From Fluviirhizobium alvei (GTDB lineage Bacteria; Pseudomonadota; Alphaproteobacteria; Rhizobiales; Rhizobiaceae), in NCBI RefSeq assembly GCF_030551875.1, contig NZ_JAUOZU010000020.1, positions 27,982 through 91,981 of the forward strand: 64,000 bases of DNA. The letters are read 5' to 3'. Below, one piece after another: positions 52,067 to 60,389 of the stretch (the stretch's first letter is position 1; every line of letters starts with the position of its first letter). A program made the position numbers and the translations under genes. The notes below the pieces were generated by a model. The model was not told where the DNA came from. It saw nothing but the letters and a program-made list of their open reading frames with translations, and did not search any database.

Positions 52067-53809
52067 ATGGAACGGCAATCGATACGCACTCTCGGGTGCG
52101 ATGTACTGGTCATCGGTTCGGGCGCGGCAGGTCTGGCCGCAGCCGTGACAGCCGCACATTTCGGCCTCAAGGTCGTGGTGGCGGAAAAGGAAGCCCAGTT
52201 CGGCGGCACGTCGGCCTGGTCGGGGGGATGGCTCTGGATTCCGCGCAATCCGCTTGCGCGAGCAGCGGGTATCGAAGAGCTTCCCGAAGGGCCGCTGGAA
52301 TATCTGCGCAGCGAACTTGGGAACCGCGCTTCCGATCCTCGTCTGTCCGCCTTTCTCCGCAACGGACCCGAGATGGTATCCTTTTTTGCCGAGAAGAGCG
52401 CCATCCGCTGGATCGATGGCAATCGCATTCCGGATTTTCATGAAACGCCCGGCGCATCGAAGGGCGGTCGTTCCGTCTCCGTCCAGCCCTACGACGCACG
52501 GGAACTGGGAGACTGGGCGAAGAAATTGCGACCGCCGCTCGATGTCGTCAGTCTTTTCGGCATGGGGATCGCGGGCGGTGCCGATATGGCGCATTTCTTC
52601 AACGCATTGCGCAAGCCCGGTTCGGCTCTGCATGTGGCAAAGCGCCTTGCGCGACATTTCCGGGATCTCGCCCTCCATCGCCGCGGCATGCAGCTCGTCA
52701 ATGGAAATGCGCTGGTGGCGCGGTTGATGCGCTCCGCGCTCGATCTTTCCGTTACCCTGATCGACAGCGCCCCGGCAATCGACCTTCTCCGCGACGGTGA
52801 TCGCGTCATCGGTGCGCGTCTTGCCACACCTGGCGGCGATACACTTGTGAAGGCGGCGCGCGGCGTGGTGCTGGCAACCGGCGGTTTCCCGCATGATCCG
52901 GCCCGGCTCGACCTCATGGCCAGCAATGTCGGTGGCGGGCAGGGACATTTCTCCGCCGCTCCCCGCAGCAATTCCGGCGACGGCTTGCGTCTGGGGGAAG
53001 CGGCAGGAGGCGCCGTGTCCGACGATCTGGCCTCGTCGGTGGCGCTTGCACCCGTTTCGATCGTGCCGCGCCCGGATGGCGGTGCGGCGCATTTCCCCCA
53101 TCTTGTGGAGCGGGCCAAACCCGGCATCATAGCGGTGACCCCGGAGGGCAGGCGTTTCGTCAACGAGGCGGATAGCTATCACGACTTCATGAAGGCGTTG
53201 ATTCTGGCGACGCCGTCCGGGCGCCCGCCCACTGCCTGGCTGATCGCCGATCACAAGGCGCAACGCCGTTGGGGTCTCGGCTGGTCGAAACCCTTTCCCT
53301 TTCCGCTCGGTCCCGCAATCCGCTCGGGTTATCTCAAGACCGGCCGGACACTTGGCGACCTTGCGCATGCCTGCGGCATCGACCGGCAAACGCTCGAAAC
53401 GACCGTCCATGTCTTCAACAGACATGCGGTGCAGGGCGAGGATCCGAACTTCCATCGTGGACGCTCGACCTATAACCGCGTCCAGGGCGATGCGGAACAT
53501 AGACCCAATCCGTCGCTCGCGCCGCTCGAACACGGACCCTTTTACGCGGTGAAGATCGTGCCCGGTTCGCTCGGCACCTTCGCCGGTCTTGTGACCGACC
53601 CGACCGCACGGGTGCTCGATCGCACTGGCAAACCGGTGCCAGGACTGTTTGCGGTCGGTAACGACATGTCCTCGGTGATGGGCGGGAACTATCCATCCGG
53701 CGGCATCACGCTCGGACCGGGCATGACTTTCGGATATATCGCCGGCCGCGTGCTGGCCGGACAGCCCGTCGAGGGCATCGAAACGACCTCAAAGGAGAAA
53801 ACGGCATGA
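52067..53809 (+). CDS. FAD-dependent dehydrogenase, 3-ketosteroid-delta1-dehydrogenase-like (copy C)
   Basis: 580 residues. FAD motif CDVLVIGSGAAGLAAAVTAAHFG, then KEAQFGGTSAWSGGWLWIPRN, RRFVNEADSYHDFMKAL, and C-terminal GPFYAVKIVPGSLGTFAGL and NYPSGGITLGPGMTFG. It is clearly closer to copy A (38381) than to copy B. Its stop overlaps the NIPSNAP gene by 4 bp (ATGA), so the two products are coupled in translation. A ring desaturation or aromatisation role is inferred. Confidence 0.88.
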   Translation: MERQSIRTLGCDVLVIGSGAAGLAAAVTAAHFGLKVVVAEKEAQFGGTSAWSGGWLWIPRNPLARAAGIEELPEGPLEYLRSELGNRASDPRLSAFLRNGPEMVSFFAEKSAIRWIDGNRIPDFHETPGASKGGRSVSVQPYDARELGDWAKKLRPPLDVVSLFGMGIAGGADMAHFFNALRKPGSALHVAKRLARHFRDLALHRRGMQLVNGNALVARLMRSALDLSVTLIDSAPAIDLLRDGDRVIGARLATPGGDTLVKAARGVVLATGGFPHDPARLDLMASNVGGGQGHFSAAPRSNSGDGLRLGEAAGGAVSDDLASSVALAPVSIVPRPDGGAAHFPHLVERAKPGIIAVTPEGRRFVNEADSYHDFMKALILATPSGRPPTAWLIADHKAQRRWGLGWSKPFPFPLGPAIRSGYLKTGRTLGDLAHACGIDRQTLETTVHVFNRHAVQGEDPNFHRGRSTYNRVQGDAEHRPNPSLAPLEHGPFYAVKIVPGSLGTFAGLVTDPTARVLDRTGKPVPGLFAVGNDMSSVMGGNYPSGGITLGPGMTFGYIAGRVLAGQPVEGIETTSKEKTA

Positions 53810-54417
53810 ACCTTTATGAACTTGCAACACTCGACACGGTTATCTTTGGTGCCGGCAAGGCAGCGCCCGCCATCGAAGCCTGGGTGAAGGACGGAAAGGG
53901 GCGGCTCTGCGGTGCCTGGGGAACCGATATCGGCACGCTGAACCGAGTCTTCGTGTTGCGTGCTTTCGACAGCCTCGGGGATCTCTATGCCGAGCGCGAA
54001 CGTGCACTCCTGAGCGACAATCCTTTCGGCTGTGTCGAGCATCTGGTTTCGCTCGACATGCAGAGCTATCGCGCGCTGGATTTTCTGCCTCCGGTCGAGC
54101 CCGGCGCACATGGCCCGATCTATGAATTCCGCACCTACCGGACGAAGATCAATGGCATCGTGCCCACAATGGGCAAATGGGCCGATGCCGTGCCGGAGCG
54201 CGAAGCCTATTCCAAGCTGACGGTCGCCATGTACGGGCTCGACGGCGAGCCGCGTCTCACCCAGATTTGGCCCTATGAAAGCCTCGCAGCGCGCTCGGAG
54301 GCCCGCGCGAAATCCGTCGCCGACGGAAAATGGCCACCCAAGGGTGGACCGGACTGGTTGACCCCCGACATGACCAGCCAGATCGCCCTGCCGCTTGCCT
54401 TCTCACCGTTGAAATGA
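53806..54417 (+). CDS. NIPSNAP-family protein, two-unit
   Basis: 203 residues with two ferredoxin-like halves: MNLYELATLDTVIFGAGKAAPAIEAWVKDG...LNRVFVLRAFDSLGDLYAERERAL and PIYEFRTYRTKINGIVPTMGKWADAVPEREAYSKLTVAMYG. The family has no agreed function. It is coupled to the flavoprotein gene before it and to the TIM-barrel gene after it (4-bp overlap at each side). The second NIPSNAP protein of the window (36671) also sits near a flavoprotein of the same family. Confidence 0.85.
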   Translation: MNLYELATLDTVIFGAGKAAPAIEAWVKDGKGRLCGAWGTDIGTLNRVFVLRAFDSLGDLYAERERALLSDNPFGCVEHLVSLDMQSYRALDFLPPVEPGAHGPIYEFRTYRTKINGIVPTMGKWADAVPEREAYSKLTVAMYGLDGEPRLTQIWPYESLAARSEARAKSVADGKWPPKGGPDWLTPDMTSQIALPLAFSPLK

Positions 54418-55238
54418 CCATGCACGCGCTGTCTCTTGCATTTCTCACCACCTTCGATGTCGGTCCCGTCGATGCCGTGCGCATCGCAGCGGAAGCCGGT
54501 TACCAGATGGTCGGCCTGCGTATTCTGCCCGCCGCAGCCAGCGGCGAGCCCGACTATCCGTTGCTGACGGATGGAAAGGTGCTGAAGGAGGTTCGTTCGG
54601 CGCTTACCGACACCGGCGTTTTGGTCGGCGATGTCGAGATCATCCGCCTCAAGGCGGAAAACGACTGGGATCTCTTCGCCCGCTTCTGCGAGCGTTGCGA
54701 AGCGCTTGATGCCCGGCATGTGCTGGTCGCCGGCGACGATACCGATCGGGCGCGGCTCATCGACAGTTTCGCCCGCTTCTGCGAACGCGCCGGTCAGCAT
54801 CGTCTCACCGCGGATCTGGAATTCATGCCCTGGACCGCTGTTCCGGACCTGAAAGCGGCACTTGCAATCGTTGAGGCGGCAGGCCAAGCCAATGGCGGGG
54901 TGCTGGTCGATGCACTGCATTACGATCGTTCTGCAACGACGCTCGAGGAAATCGCGGCGATGCCACGGGGGCGGGTCAACTACGTCCAGTTCTGCGATGG
55001 TGCCGTTCCCTACGATCCAAGCGACGAGGGGCTGATCCGTATCGCGCGCGGAGAACGTCTCTTTCCCGGTGAGGGAGGCATCGATCTCGTCGGCCTCGCT
55101 CAAGCCATCCCGAAGGACGTGACCATCAGCGTCGAGATCCCGCACCGGGCGCTTGCCGCAAAGGTCGATGCACTCGGCCGAGCGGAGATGGCCATTGCGG
55201 CAACCCGGGCAATCCTGCGGGCCGCCAGGCAACTGTGA
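54414..55238 (+). CDS. Sugar phosphate isomerase/epimerase-like TIM-barrel protein
   Basis: 274 residues from the ATG at 54414 overlapping the NIPSNAP stop; an ATG at 54420 is also possible. AP-endonuclease-2/xylose-isomerase-like fold. Candidate metal ligands are in LTADLEFMPW, VLVDALHYDRS, VQFCDGAVPY and ISVEIPHRAL. It is a one-domain relative of the N-terminal half of the QuiC-like protein. It may isomerise or dehydrate the product of the Idh/flavoprotein steps. Last gene of its operon; 55239-55286 holds nothing recognisable. Confidence 0.85.
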   Translation: MTMHALSLAFLTTFDVGPVDAVRIAAEAGYQMVGLRILPAAASGEPDYPLLTDGKVLKEVRSALTDTGVLVGDVEIIRLKAENDWDLFARFCERCEALDARHVLVAGDDTDRARLIDSFARFCERAGQHRLTADLEFMPWTAVPDLKAALAIVEAAGQANGGVLVDALHYDRSATTLEEIAAMPRGRVNYVQFCDGAVPYDPSDEGLIRIARGERLFPGEGGIDLVGLAQAIPKDVTISVEIPHRALAAKVDALGRAEMAIAATRAILRAARQL

Positions 55239-55286
55239 GGGCGGCCACGGACCTGTTTCATTGCGAGCATCGGCGCTCGGCACGGG

Positions 55287-55331
55287 CTTGTCGATGACGC
55301 GGTACAGGTACCGCCACTTGCCCCGGATCAT
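55287..55331 (-). pseudogene. IS6-family transposase fragment
   Basis: Fifteen codons read MIRGKWRYLYRVIDK, matching the DETYVMIRGKWRYLYRAID block after the first catalytic Asp of IS6 transposases (compare MIRSKWRYLYRAI at 20571-21475). It abuts the stop codon of the LysR gene at 55333, so the join lies at the very end of that gene. No terminal repeat is recognisable nearby. It is the trace of a deleted element. Confidence 0.65.
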
Positions 55332-55332
55332 G

Positions 55333-56247
55333 TCATTCCGGACGTTCGGTCGCGGATCGGGTAATCGCTGCACGAACCCAGGCATGGCCTGGATCGTGAT
55401 CGCGGTAACGCGGCCAGATCATCACTTCCCTCAGCGGCTGCATGTCGAATGGGATAGGGATAAGCCGTAACGGAAACAGCCGCGTCAGATGCTCGGCGAA
55501 GCGCCGGTGCAAGGTTGCGACACGATTTGTATTCATCAACAGGCTCGGCACCGCGCTGAAATAGTCCACGCTGCACTCTACCCGGCGCTGGCGTCCGAAA
55601 CGCGGCAGGAACCATTCCTCGAAGGCCAGACTTTCCTCGTCGCCGAGGCGGACCGCGATATGGCCGACATCGAGATACTGTTCCATGGTCAGTGTCTCGG
55701 AAATGATCGCGTTTCGCGCGCAAACCAGACAGACATGCTCGTCGGTGAGAAGAGTGATCTGCGGGTGATCGAAACGTTCGGCATATTGTTCGGGCATGAT
55801 CATCAGATCGACGCTGCCGCGCTCGAAAGCCTCATGAAGATCAAGCGGAGGACGGCAGAAATCCAGCCTTATTCCCGGTGCGCTTGACGCGATTTCCACC
55901 GCCGCCCGACCGAGAAAGACCGTTATCGCATAGTCTGAGGCACTGACGACAAAGCGCCGGTTTTCCGATGCCGGATCGAAGGAGGGGCGCAGCGATATCG
56001 CCGCCCGAGCCCGCAACAGAGCGTCCCTGACCGGACCGACAAGGCCATGCGCGAGTGGGGTCAGCTCGAAGCGCCGTCCGGCCGGAACCAGCAGTTCATC
56101 GCCGAAGAAATCCCGCAGGCGGCGCAGAGCGGCACTTGCTGCTGACTGGCCGATATGAAGCCGTTCGCTGGCGCGTGTCACATTGCGCTCTTCCAGCAAG
56201 GCGTCGAGGACGACCAGCAGATTGAGGTCAAAACGGTCCAGTCGCAT
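55333..56247 (-). CDS. LysR-family regulator, NodD-like
   Basis: 304 residues. N-terminal winged helix FDLNLLVVLDALLEERNVTRASERLHIGQSAASAALRRLR, then FFGDELLVPAGRRFELTPLAHGL. Effector domain with DFCRPPLDLHEAFERGSVDLMIMPEQ. Its last codons touch the IS6 fragment, so its C-terminus may have been altered. It is divergent from the MFS/oxygenase operon starting at 56445, and a 19-bp palindrome lies directly upstream of its start. Confidence 0.9.
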   Translation of the reverse strand: MRLDRFDLNLLVVLDALLEERNVTRASERLHIGQSAASAALRRLRDFFGDELLVPAGRRFELTPLAHGLVGPVRDALLRARAAISLRPSFDPASENRRFVVSASDYAITVFLGRAAVEIASSAPGIRLDFCRPPLDLHEAFERGSVDLMIMPEQYAERFDHPQITLLTDEHVCLVCARNAIISETLTMEQYLDVGHIAVRLGDEESLAFEEWFLPRFGRQRRVECSVDYFSAVPSLLMNTNRVATLHRRFAEHLTRLFPLRLIPIPFDMQPLREVMIWPRYRDHDPGHAWVRAAITRSATERPE

Positions 56248-56269
56248 GGCTTGCTTCCTGTCAATCTAG

Positions 56270-56288
56270 GTATGAATTGAATTCATAC
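56270..56288. promoter_or_regulatory. Perfect 19-bp palindrome, probable LysR box
   Basis: GTATGAATT-G-AATTCATAC (56270-56288) is a complete inverted repeat, 23 bp before the LysR start, with a partial second half-site CATGAATTC at about 56293-56301. It contains the T-N11-A pattern. The 197-bp gap is AT-rich and carries the promoters of both divergent units. Confidence 0.7.
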
Positions 56289-56444
56289 ATACCATGAATT
56301 CTATCTGTTTTTCCACCATAAGACTTTAGGCTAAAAATTGAGAAGTGCTAAGTCACGGCACGGGAGGAGAGTGACAGCGATGGTGCCCGATCGAACGGAT
56401 CGGCGACGATCCTTGCTGTCCTCAAAAAAAATGGGAGAGGGCGA

Positions 56445-57617
56445 ATGACACAATCCAACAGTCTTGGTGGAAAGGTCGTGCTCAGTATCGGGCACGTCGC
56501 GGGAATGATCGACATGGTTGCGCTTCCTCTTTGGATCGGCAACCTCATGCAGCATTACGGGTTTAGCCCTGTCCAGGCAGGTCTCACAGTTACGCTTTTC
56601 CTTTTCAGTGTCGTCATAGCCAGCACGATCGTGGCACCATTGTTTGACCGTCTTCCGCATCGGGCGTCGGTGGCCGCAGGTTTTGCAGTCTCCTGTGCGG
56701 CATTTCTCATTGTATCGCGGCAGCCGGTTGAAAGTGCGAGCCTCCTGCCCATCATTATCATGCATGTCATTGCTGGGCTCGGCACCGGCTGCGCGCTCTC
56801 GGTAACGCATGGCAATATCGGCCGGACGGACAATCCGCATCAGCTGTTTGGCCTCGTCAATGTCGCGCTCGGCGTGCTGGGCATATTCTTCTTTGCCGGT
56901 CTGCCGCAACTGGTGATCCATTTCGACGCATCGGCAATGTTCCTGGTCTTTGCCGGCACCATGGGTCTTGCGGCAGTGGTAACGGCACTGTTCTTTCCCA
57001 CCGCCGGTGGGGCGACACATAGACCCGAGGCCGCTCCGAAAATGCCGGCAGCCCCCAAGGCCGTCTGGATGCTCATCGGCGTCGTGATTGCCCTGACCTT
57101 CAATCAGGCGATGGTCTTTTCGTTCCTTGAGCGTATCGGCACGGCCCGCGGTTTCGAGACCGAGAAAATCAATATCGTTCTGATCGTGCTCGGGTTCGTG
57201 AACCTGTTGCCGGGCGCGCTGGCGGCAATTCTTCAACGGCGACTGTCGCCGCTTGCTGTCGGCTTCTTCGGTCCGGTACTTCAGGCTCTCCTGGCGCTGA
57301 CAATGTCGAACTCGCCAATCTTCATGCCCTATGCGGTGGCGGCGGCGCTTTATGTCTCGATCGTCATTTTCACCCACACGTTCCTGTTCGGCCTGCTAGC
57401 GCGGCTCGATACCAGCGGCAGGGCCGTATCCGCGACGCCGGCCATGATGATGATCGGTTCCTGTACCGGCCCTGCTGTCGGCGGCGCAATCGTGGCTGGC
57501 TTCGGCTATGGCGCGCTTGGCGTTGCGGCAGTGCTTGTATCCATCCTGGCGCTCAGCCTGCTGACCCTTCTCCGGTCTGAGTTGCCCAGCGTGAGCCCGG
57601 TTGGCCAGTCGGCCTGA
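56445..57617 (+). CDS. MFS transporter
   Basis: 390 residues, start MTQSNSLGGKVVLSIGHVAGMIDMVALPLWIG with a nearby GGGAGAGGG site. About 12 hydrophobic segments, such as LLPIIIMHVIAGLGTGCALSVTHGNIG and AVWMLIGVVIALTFNQAMVFS. Major facilitator superfamily; the subfamily is not recognised. First gene of a rightward operon with the lignostilbene-type oxygenase 61 bp downstream. It may import the stilbenoid or aromatic substrate. Confidence 0.87.
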   Translation: MTQSNSLGGKVVLSIGHVAGMIDMVALPLWIGNLMQHYGFSPVQAGLTVTLFLFSVVIASTIVAPLFDRLPHRASVAAGFAVSCAAFLIVSRQPVESASLLPIIIMHVIAGLGTGCALSVTHGNIGRTDNPHQLFGLVNVALGVLGIFFFAGLPQLVIHFDASAMFLVFAGTMGLAAVVTALFFPTAGGATHRPEAAPKMPAAPKAVWMLIGVVIALTFNQAMVFSFLERIGTARGFETEKINIVLIVLGFVNLLPGALAAILQRRLSPLAVGFFGPVLQALLALTMSNSPIFMPYAVAAALYVSIVIFTHTFLFGLLARLDTSGRAVSATPAMMMIGSCTGPAVGGAIVAGFGYGALGVAAVLVSILALSLLTLLRSELPSVSPVGQSA

Positions 57618-57678
57618 GCGCCCCCTGGCTCTGCCAATAGAATAGCAAACCCCGAAACTGCTTTTCCAAGGAGAAGAA

Positions 57679-59166
57679 ATGAATAAGCACGTTGCGACCC
57701 CGGCGGGTCTACAATTTCCCGATGACATCGTCTTCAATGGCTATGCGGCGCCGGTCCGGATTGAAGGCCATGTACATGATCTCGAAGTGATCGGACGCAT
57801 TCCGCCCGAGCTTGAAGGCATGTATATCCGCAACAGTGCGGACCACACCTATCCGCCGCTGCACGGCAAGGATATCTTCCTGAATGGCGATGGCATGGTT
57901 CACTCGGTGCGCATTCAGGGCGGGCATGCCGACCTGACCATGCGCTATGTGCGGACCCGCAAATTCCAGCTGGAACGTGAGGCCCGGCAGGCACTTTTCG
58001 GCGCCTACCGCAATCCCTTCACCGATTCCCCAGCCGTCGCCGGCGAGGATGCCAATACCGCCAATACGTCGATCATGTGGCATCATGGCAAACTCTACGC
58101 ACTCAAGGAATCCGGCAGGCCCTATGAACTCGACCCGAACGATCTGACGACACGCGGCCAGACGGATTTCGGTGGCCAGCTGAAGAGCAAGACCTTCACG
58201 GCACATCCGAAATACGACCCCATCACCGGTGAATGCGTGGCCTTCGCCTACAATTGCGAGGGCGTGGCCAGCGACGAGATCGAAGTCTACAACATCGACA
58301 AGGAAGGTCAGTTCACCCGTACCGAGCGCTTCAAGGCGCCGTACAGTTCGATGGTTCACGACTTTCTCGTGTCCCGCCATTTCATCGCTTTCGTGATCTG
58401 CCCGATGGTCTGCGACTGGGACCACGTCCAGAAAGGCGAGTCCTACTGGCATTGGGACAGCCATCGCAAGACCTACATCGCCGTCATCCCGCGCGACCAG
58501 GGCGTGGCTGGCATCCGCTGGTTCACGGCGCCAAAGGTGGCGATGCAAACACATACGTTCAATGCCTGGGAAGACGGCAGCCGTCTCATGCTCGATCAGT
58601 TTGTGACCGATTCCGGTTGGCTCAGCCAGTTCCCGGACATCCACGATCCGCACGCTCATGAATTGCCGCCATTCGGCGAGCGCTGGATTCTCGATCTCTC
58701 CAGTCAGAGCGATACGGTCGAAATCAAGCGTTTCATCAATCACATCGGCGAAATGCCGGTCATTGATCCGCGTTTTGCCATGCGCAAGACCCGCCATTTC
58801 TGGTTCGGCACCAACAATCCCGCGCTTGGTCCGATGCTGCCTTTCGGCCCCAAGGGGCCGCCCTTCACCTGTCTCGGCCATTTCGACGAAGAGACCGGCA
58901 AGATCGACTTCTACTATGCCGGGCCGGATTCCGCGCCGGAAGAGCCCTACTTCGTACCCAGAAGCGCAGATGCGGAAGAGGGCGACGGATGGCTTCTTTC
59001 CATGGTCGGACGCCGGGCGGAGAACCGCACCGATCTGGTCATTCTCGACGCCCGCAACCTGTCGCGAGGGCCGGTGGCGATCCTGAAATTCCCCTGCCGT
59101 GTGCATGAGGGTTTCCATGGCATCTGGGTTCCGGCCGACGCGCTCGGTTCCGATTACCATCCCTGA
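57679..59166 (+). CDS. Carotenoid/lignostilbene cleavage oxygenase family protein
   Basis: 495 residues. The four His iron ligands of the seven-bladed propeller are visible: His176 (TAHPKYD), His227 (MVHDF), His292 (MQTHTFN) and His476 (RVHEGFHG). PPELEGMYIRNSADH and HSRF-like KTRHFWFGTNNP fit the family. Bacterial members without a carotenoid context commonly cut the central double bond of stilbenes (lignostilbene dioxygenase) or isoeugenol, yielding aldehydes. An aldehyde dehydrogenase would be needed; only a stub of one remains at 61179. Confidence 0.92.
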   Translation: MNKHVATPAGLQFPDDIVFNGYAAPVRIEGHVHDLEVIGRIPPELEGMYIRNSADHTYPPLHGKDIFLNGDGMVHSVRIQGGHADLTMRYVRTRKFQLEREARQALFGAYRNPFTDSPAVAGEDANTANTSIMWHHGKLYALKESGRPYELDPNDLTTRGQTDFGGQLKSKTFTAHPKYDPITGECVAFAYNCEGVASDEIEVYNIDKEGQFTRTERFKAPYSSMVHDFLVSRHFIAFVICPMVCDWDHVQKGESYWHWDSHRKTYIAVIPRDQGVAGIRWFTAPKVAMQTHTFNAWEDGSRLMLDQFVTDSGWLSQFPDIHDPHAHELPPFGERWILDLSSQSDTVEIKRFINHIGEMPVIDPRFAMRKTRHFWFGTNNPALGPMLPFGPKGPPFTCLGHFDEETGKIDFYYAGPDSAPEEPYFVPRSADAEEGDGWLLSMVGRRAENRTDLVILDARNLSRGPVAILKFPCRVHEGFHGIWVPADALGSDYHP

Positions 59167-59174
59167 CCCAAATC

Positions 59175-59199
59175 GCGGCCATGCGAACAGCATGGCCGC
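59175..59199 (+). terminator. Stem-loop after the oxygenase gene
   Basis: GCGGCCATGC (59175-59184) is inverted perfectly at 59190-59199, loop GAACA. It lies in the 53-bp gap before the GST gene; probably an attenuator or stabiliser. Confidence 0.5.
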
Positions 59200-59219
59200 C
59201 CATCCCAAGGCGATCATTC

Positions 59220-59882
59220 ATGATTACTCTCTACGGTGATGTCACAAAGACACGCGCCAACCGCTGCAGCTGGATGCTGAAGGAGATTGGCATCGACTAT
59301 GTCAATGAACCTCTGGCCTTCCGGCCCGGCGCCGAAAAGCCAGCGGCGTTTCTGGCGTTAAACCCAAACGGCAAGTGTCCGACGTTGCAGGACGGCGATC
59401 TCGTTCTCTATGAATCGCTGGCGATCAATCTCTATCTGGCGAAGCGTTATGGTGGTGCGCTTGGTCCACAATCGCCCGAAGAAGAGGCGCTGATGATGCA
59501 GTGGTCCTTCTGGGTAGCGACGGAAGTCGAGAAGCCTTTGCTGCTGACGGCTGCCATCCGCCACCTCTTCGAACCCAAGCAACCGGCAGATGAGGAACTG
59601 GCCATCGCGATGAAACGGCTGTCGCGCCCCTTCTCGGCGCTTGAGCAGCATTTGCAGGACAGGGATTTCATTCTCGGGGACCGCTTTACCGCCGCTGATC
59701 TCAACGTCGCGGCCGTGATGCACTTCATCCCCATTGCCGAGATAGACGTTTCGACTTTTACGGCAATGAAGCGCTGGCTTGAAACCTGCCTCGATCGTCC
59801 GGCCGCCATTGATGTCCAAAGCGTCAATTTCAGGGTGCCGACGCCGAAAAGCTCGCGCGACATCTTTGCCATGTTCGTCTGA
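59220..59882 (+). CDS. Glutathione S-transferase family protein
   Basis: 220 residues from the ATG at 59220 (MITLYGDVTKTRANRCSWMLKE). Thioredoxin-like N-terminal half with NPNGKCPTLQDGDLVLYESLAINLYLAKRYG, then the helical domain with DRFTAADLNVAAVM. The RANRCSWM region, with a Ser/Cys, is typical of bacterial beta/theta-like GSTs. In ring-degradation clusters GSTs isomerise or open intermediates (as maleylacetoacetate isomerase does) or open aryl ether links. It is upstream of the HbpS-like and EthD genes. Confidence 0.9.
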   Translation: MITLYGDVTKTRANRCSWMLKEIGIDYVNEPLAFRPGAEKPAAFLALNPNGKCPTLQDGDLVLYESLAINLYLAKRYGGALGPQSPEEEALMMQWSFWVATEVEKPLLLTAAIRHLFEPKQPADEELAIAMKRLSRPFSALEQHLQDRDFILGDRFTAADLNVAAVMHFIPIAEIDVSTFTAMKRWLETCLDRPAAIDVQSVNFRVPTPKSSRDIFAMFV

Positions 59883-59915
59883 ATGCGAACGCCAGACCAC
59901 CAAAGGAACGAACAC

Positions 59916-60350
59916 ATGCTTTCACTTGCTTCATCCGGCGCGATCATCGACGCCGCCATTGCCAAGGCTCGAGAGAGCGGACTGGCACCTATCGCCGTGG
60001 CGGTGCTGGACGCAGGGGGCCATCTGATCGCCTTCAAGCGCGAGGACGGCGCCGGCTTCTTCCGCTTCGACATCGCATCCGGCAAGGCCTGGGGCTCGCT
60101 CGGCATGGGCTTCGATTCACGCGAACTATCCAATCGCGCGAAGAACCTTCCCACATTTTTCTCGATGCTCTCCGTCGCCGCCGGTGGTCGCCTCGTCGCT
60201 TCCCCTGGTGGCGTGCTGATCGAGGATGCGCAGGGCAATCTCATAGGCGCCGTCGGAATTTCAGGTGATCTCGGTGATCAGGACGAGGCTTGCGCAATCG
60301 CCGGAATCGAGGCTGCGGGCCTGCGCGCGCGCCCATCGAAGGTCGCGTGA
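59916..60350 (+). CDS. GlcG/HbpS-like heme-degrading domain protein
   Basis: 144 residues from the ATG at 59916 (MLSLASSGAIIDAAIAKARESG), 34 bp after the GST gene. The typical HbpS/GlcG core is visible: LAPIAVAVLDAGGHLIAFKREDGAGFFRFDIASGKAWGSLGMG, and GGVLIEDAQGNLIGAVGISGD. Function is unclear; members are found in many aromatic catabolic operons and in the glycolate cluster. No signal peptide, unlike HbpS, so it is cytoplasmic. Confidence 0.88.
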   Translation: MLSLASSGAIIDAAIAKARESGLAPIAVAVLDAGGHLIAFKREDGAGFFRFDIASGKAWGSLGMGFDSRELSNRAKNLPTFFSMLSVAAGGRLVASPGGVLIEDAQGNLIGAVGISGDLGDQDEACAIAGIEAAGLRARPSKVA

Positions 60351-60389
60351 ACCGCGCCACATCCGACAAGGCAACAAGGGTAAAATGAC

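Noticed and set aside
38381..53809. Calling the three flavoproteins true 3-ketosteroid dehydrogenases of a steroid pathway
   Set aside because: No KshA, Hsa or side-chain genes are present; the family name is used only for similarity.
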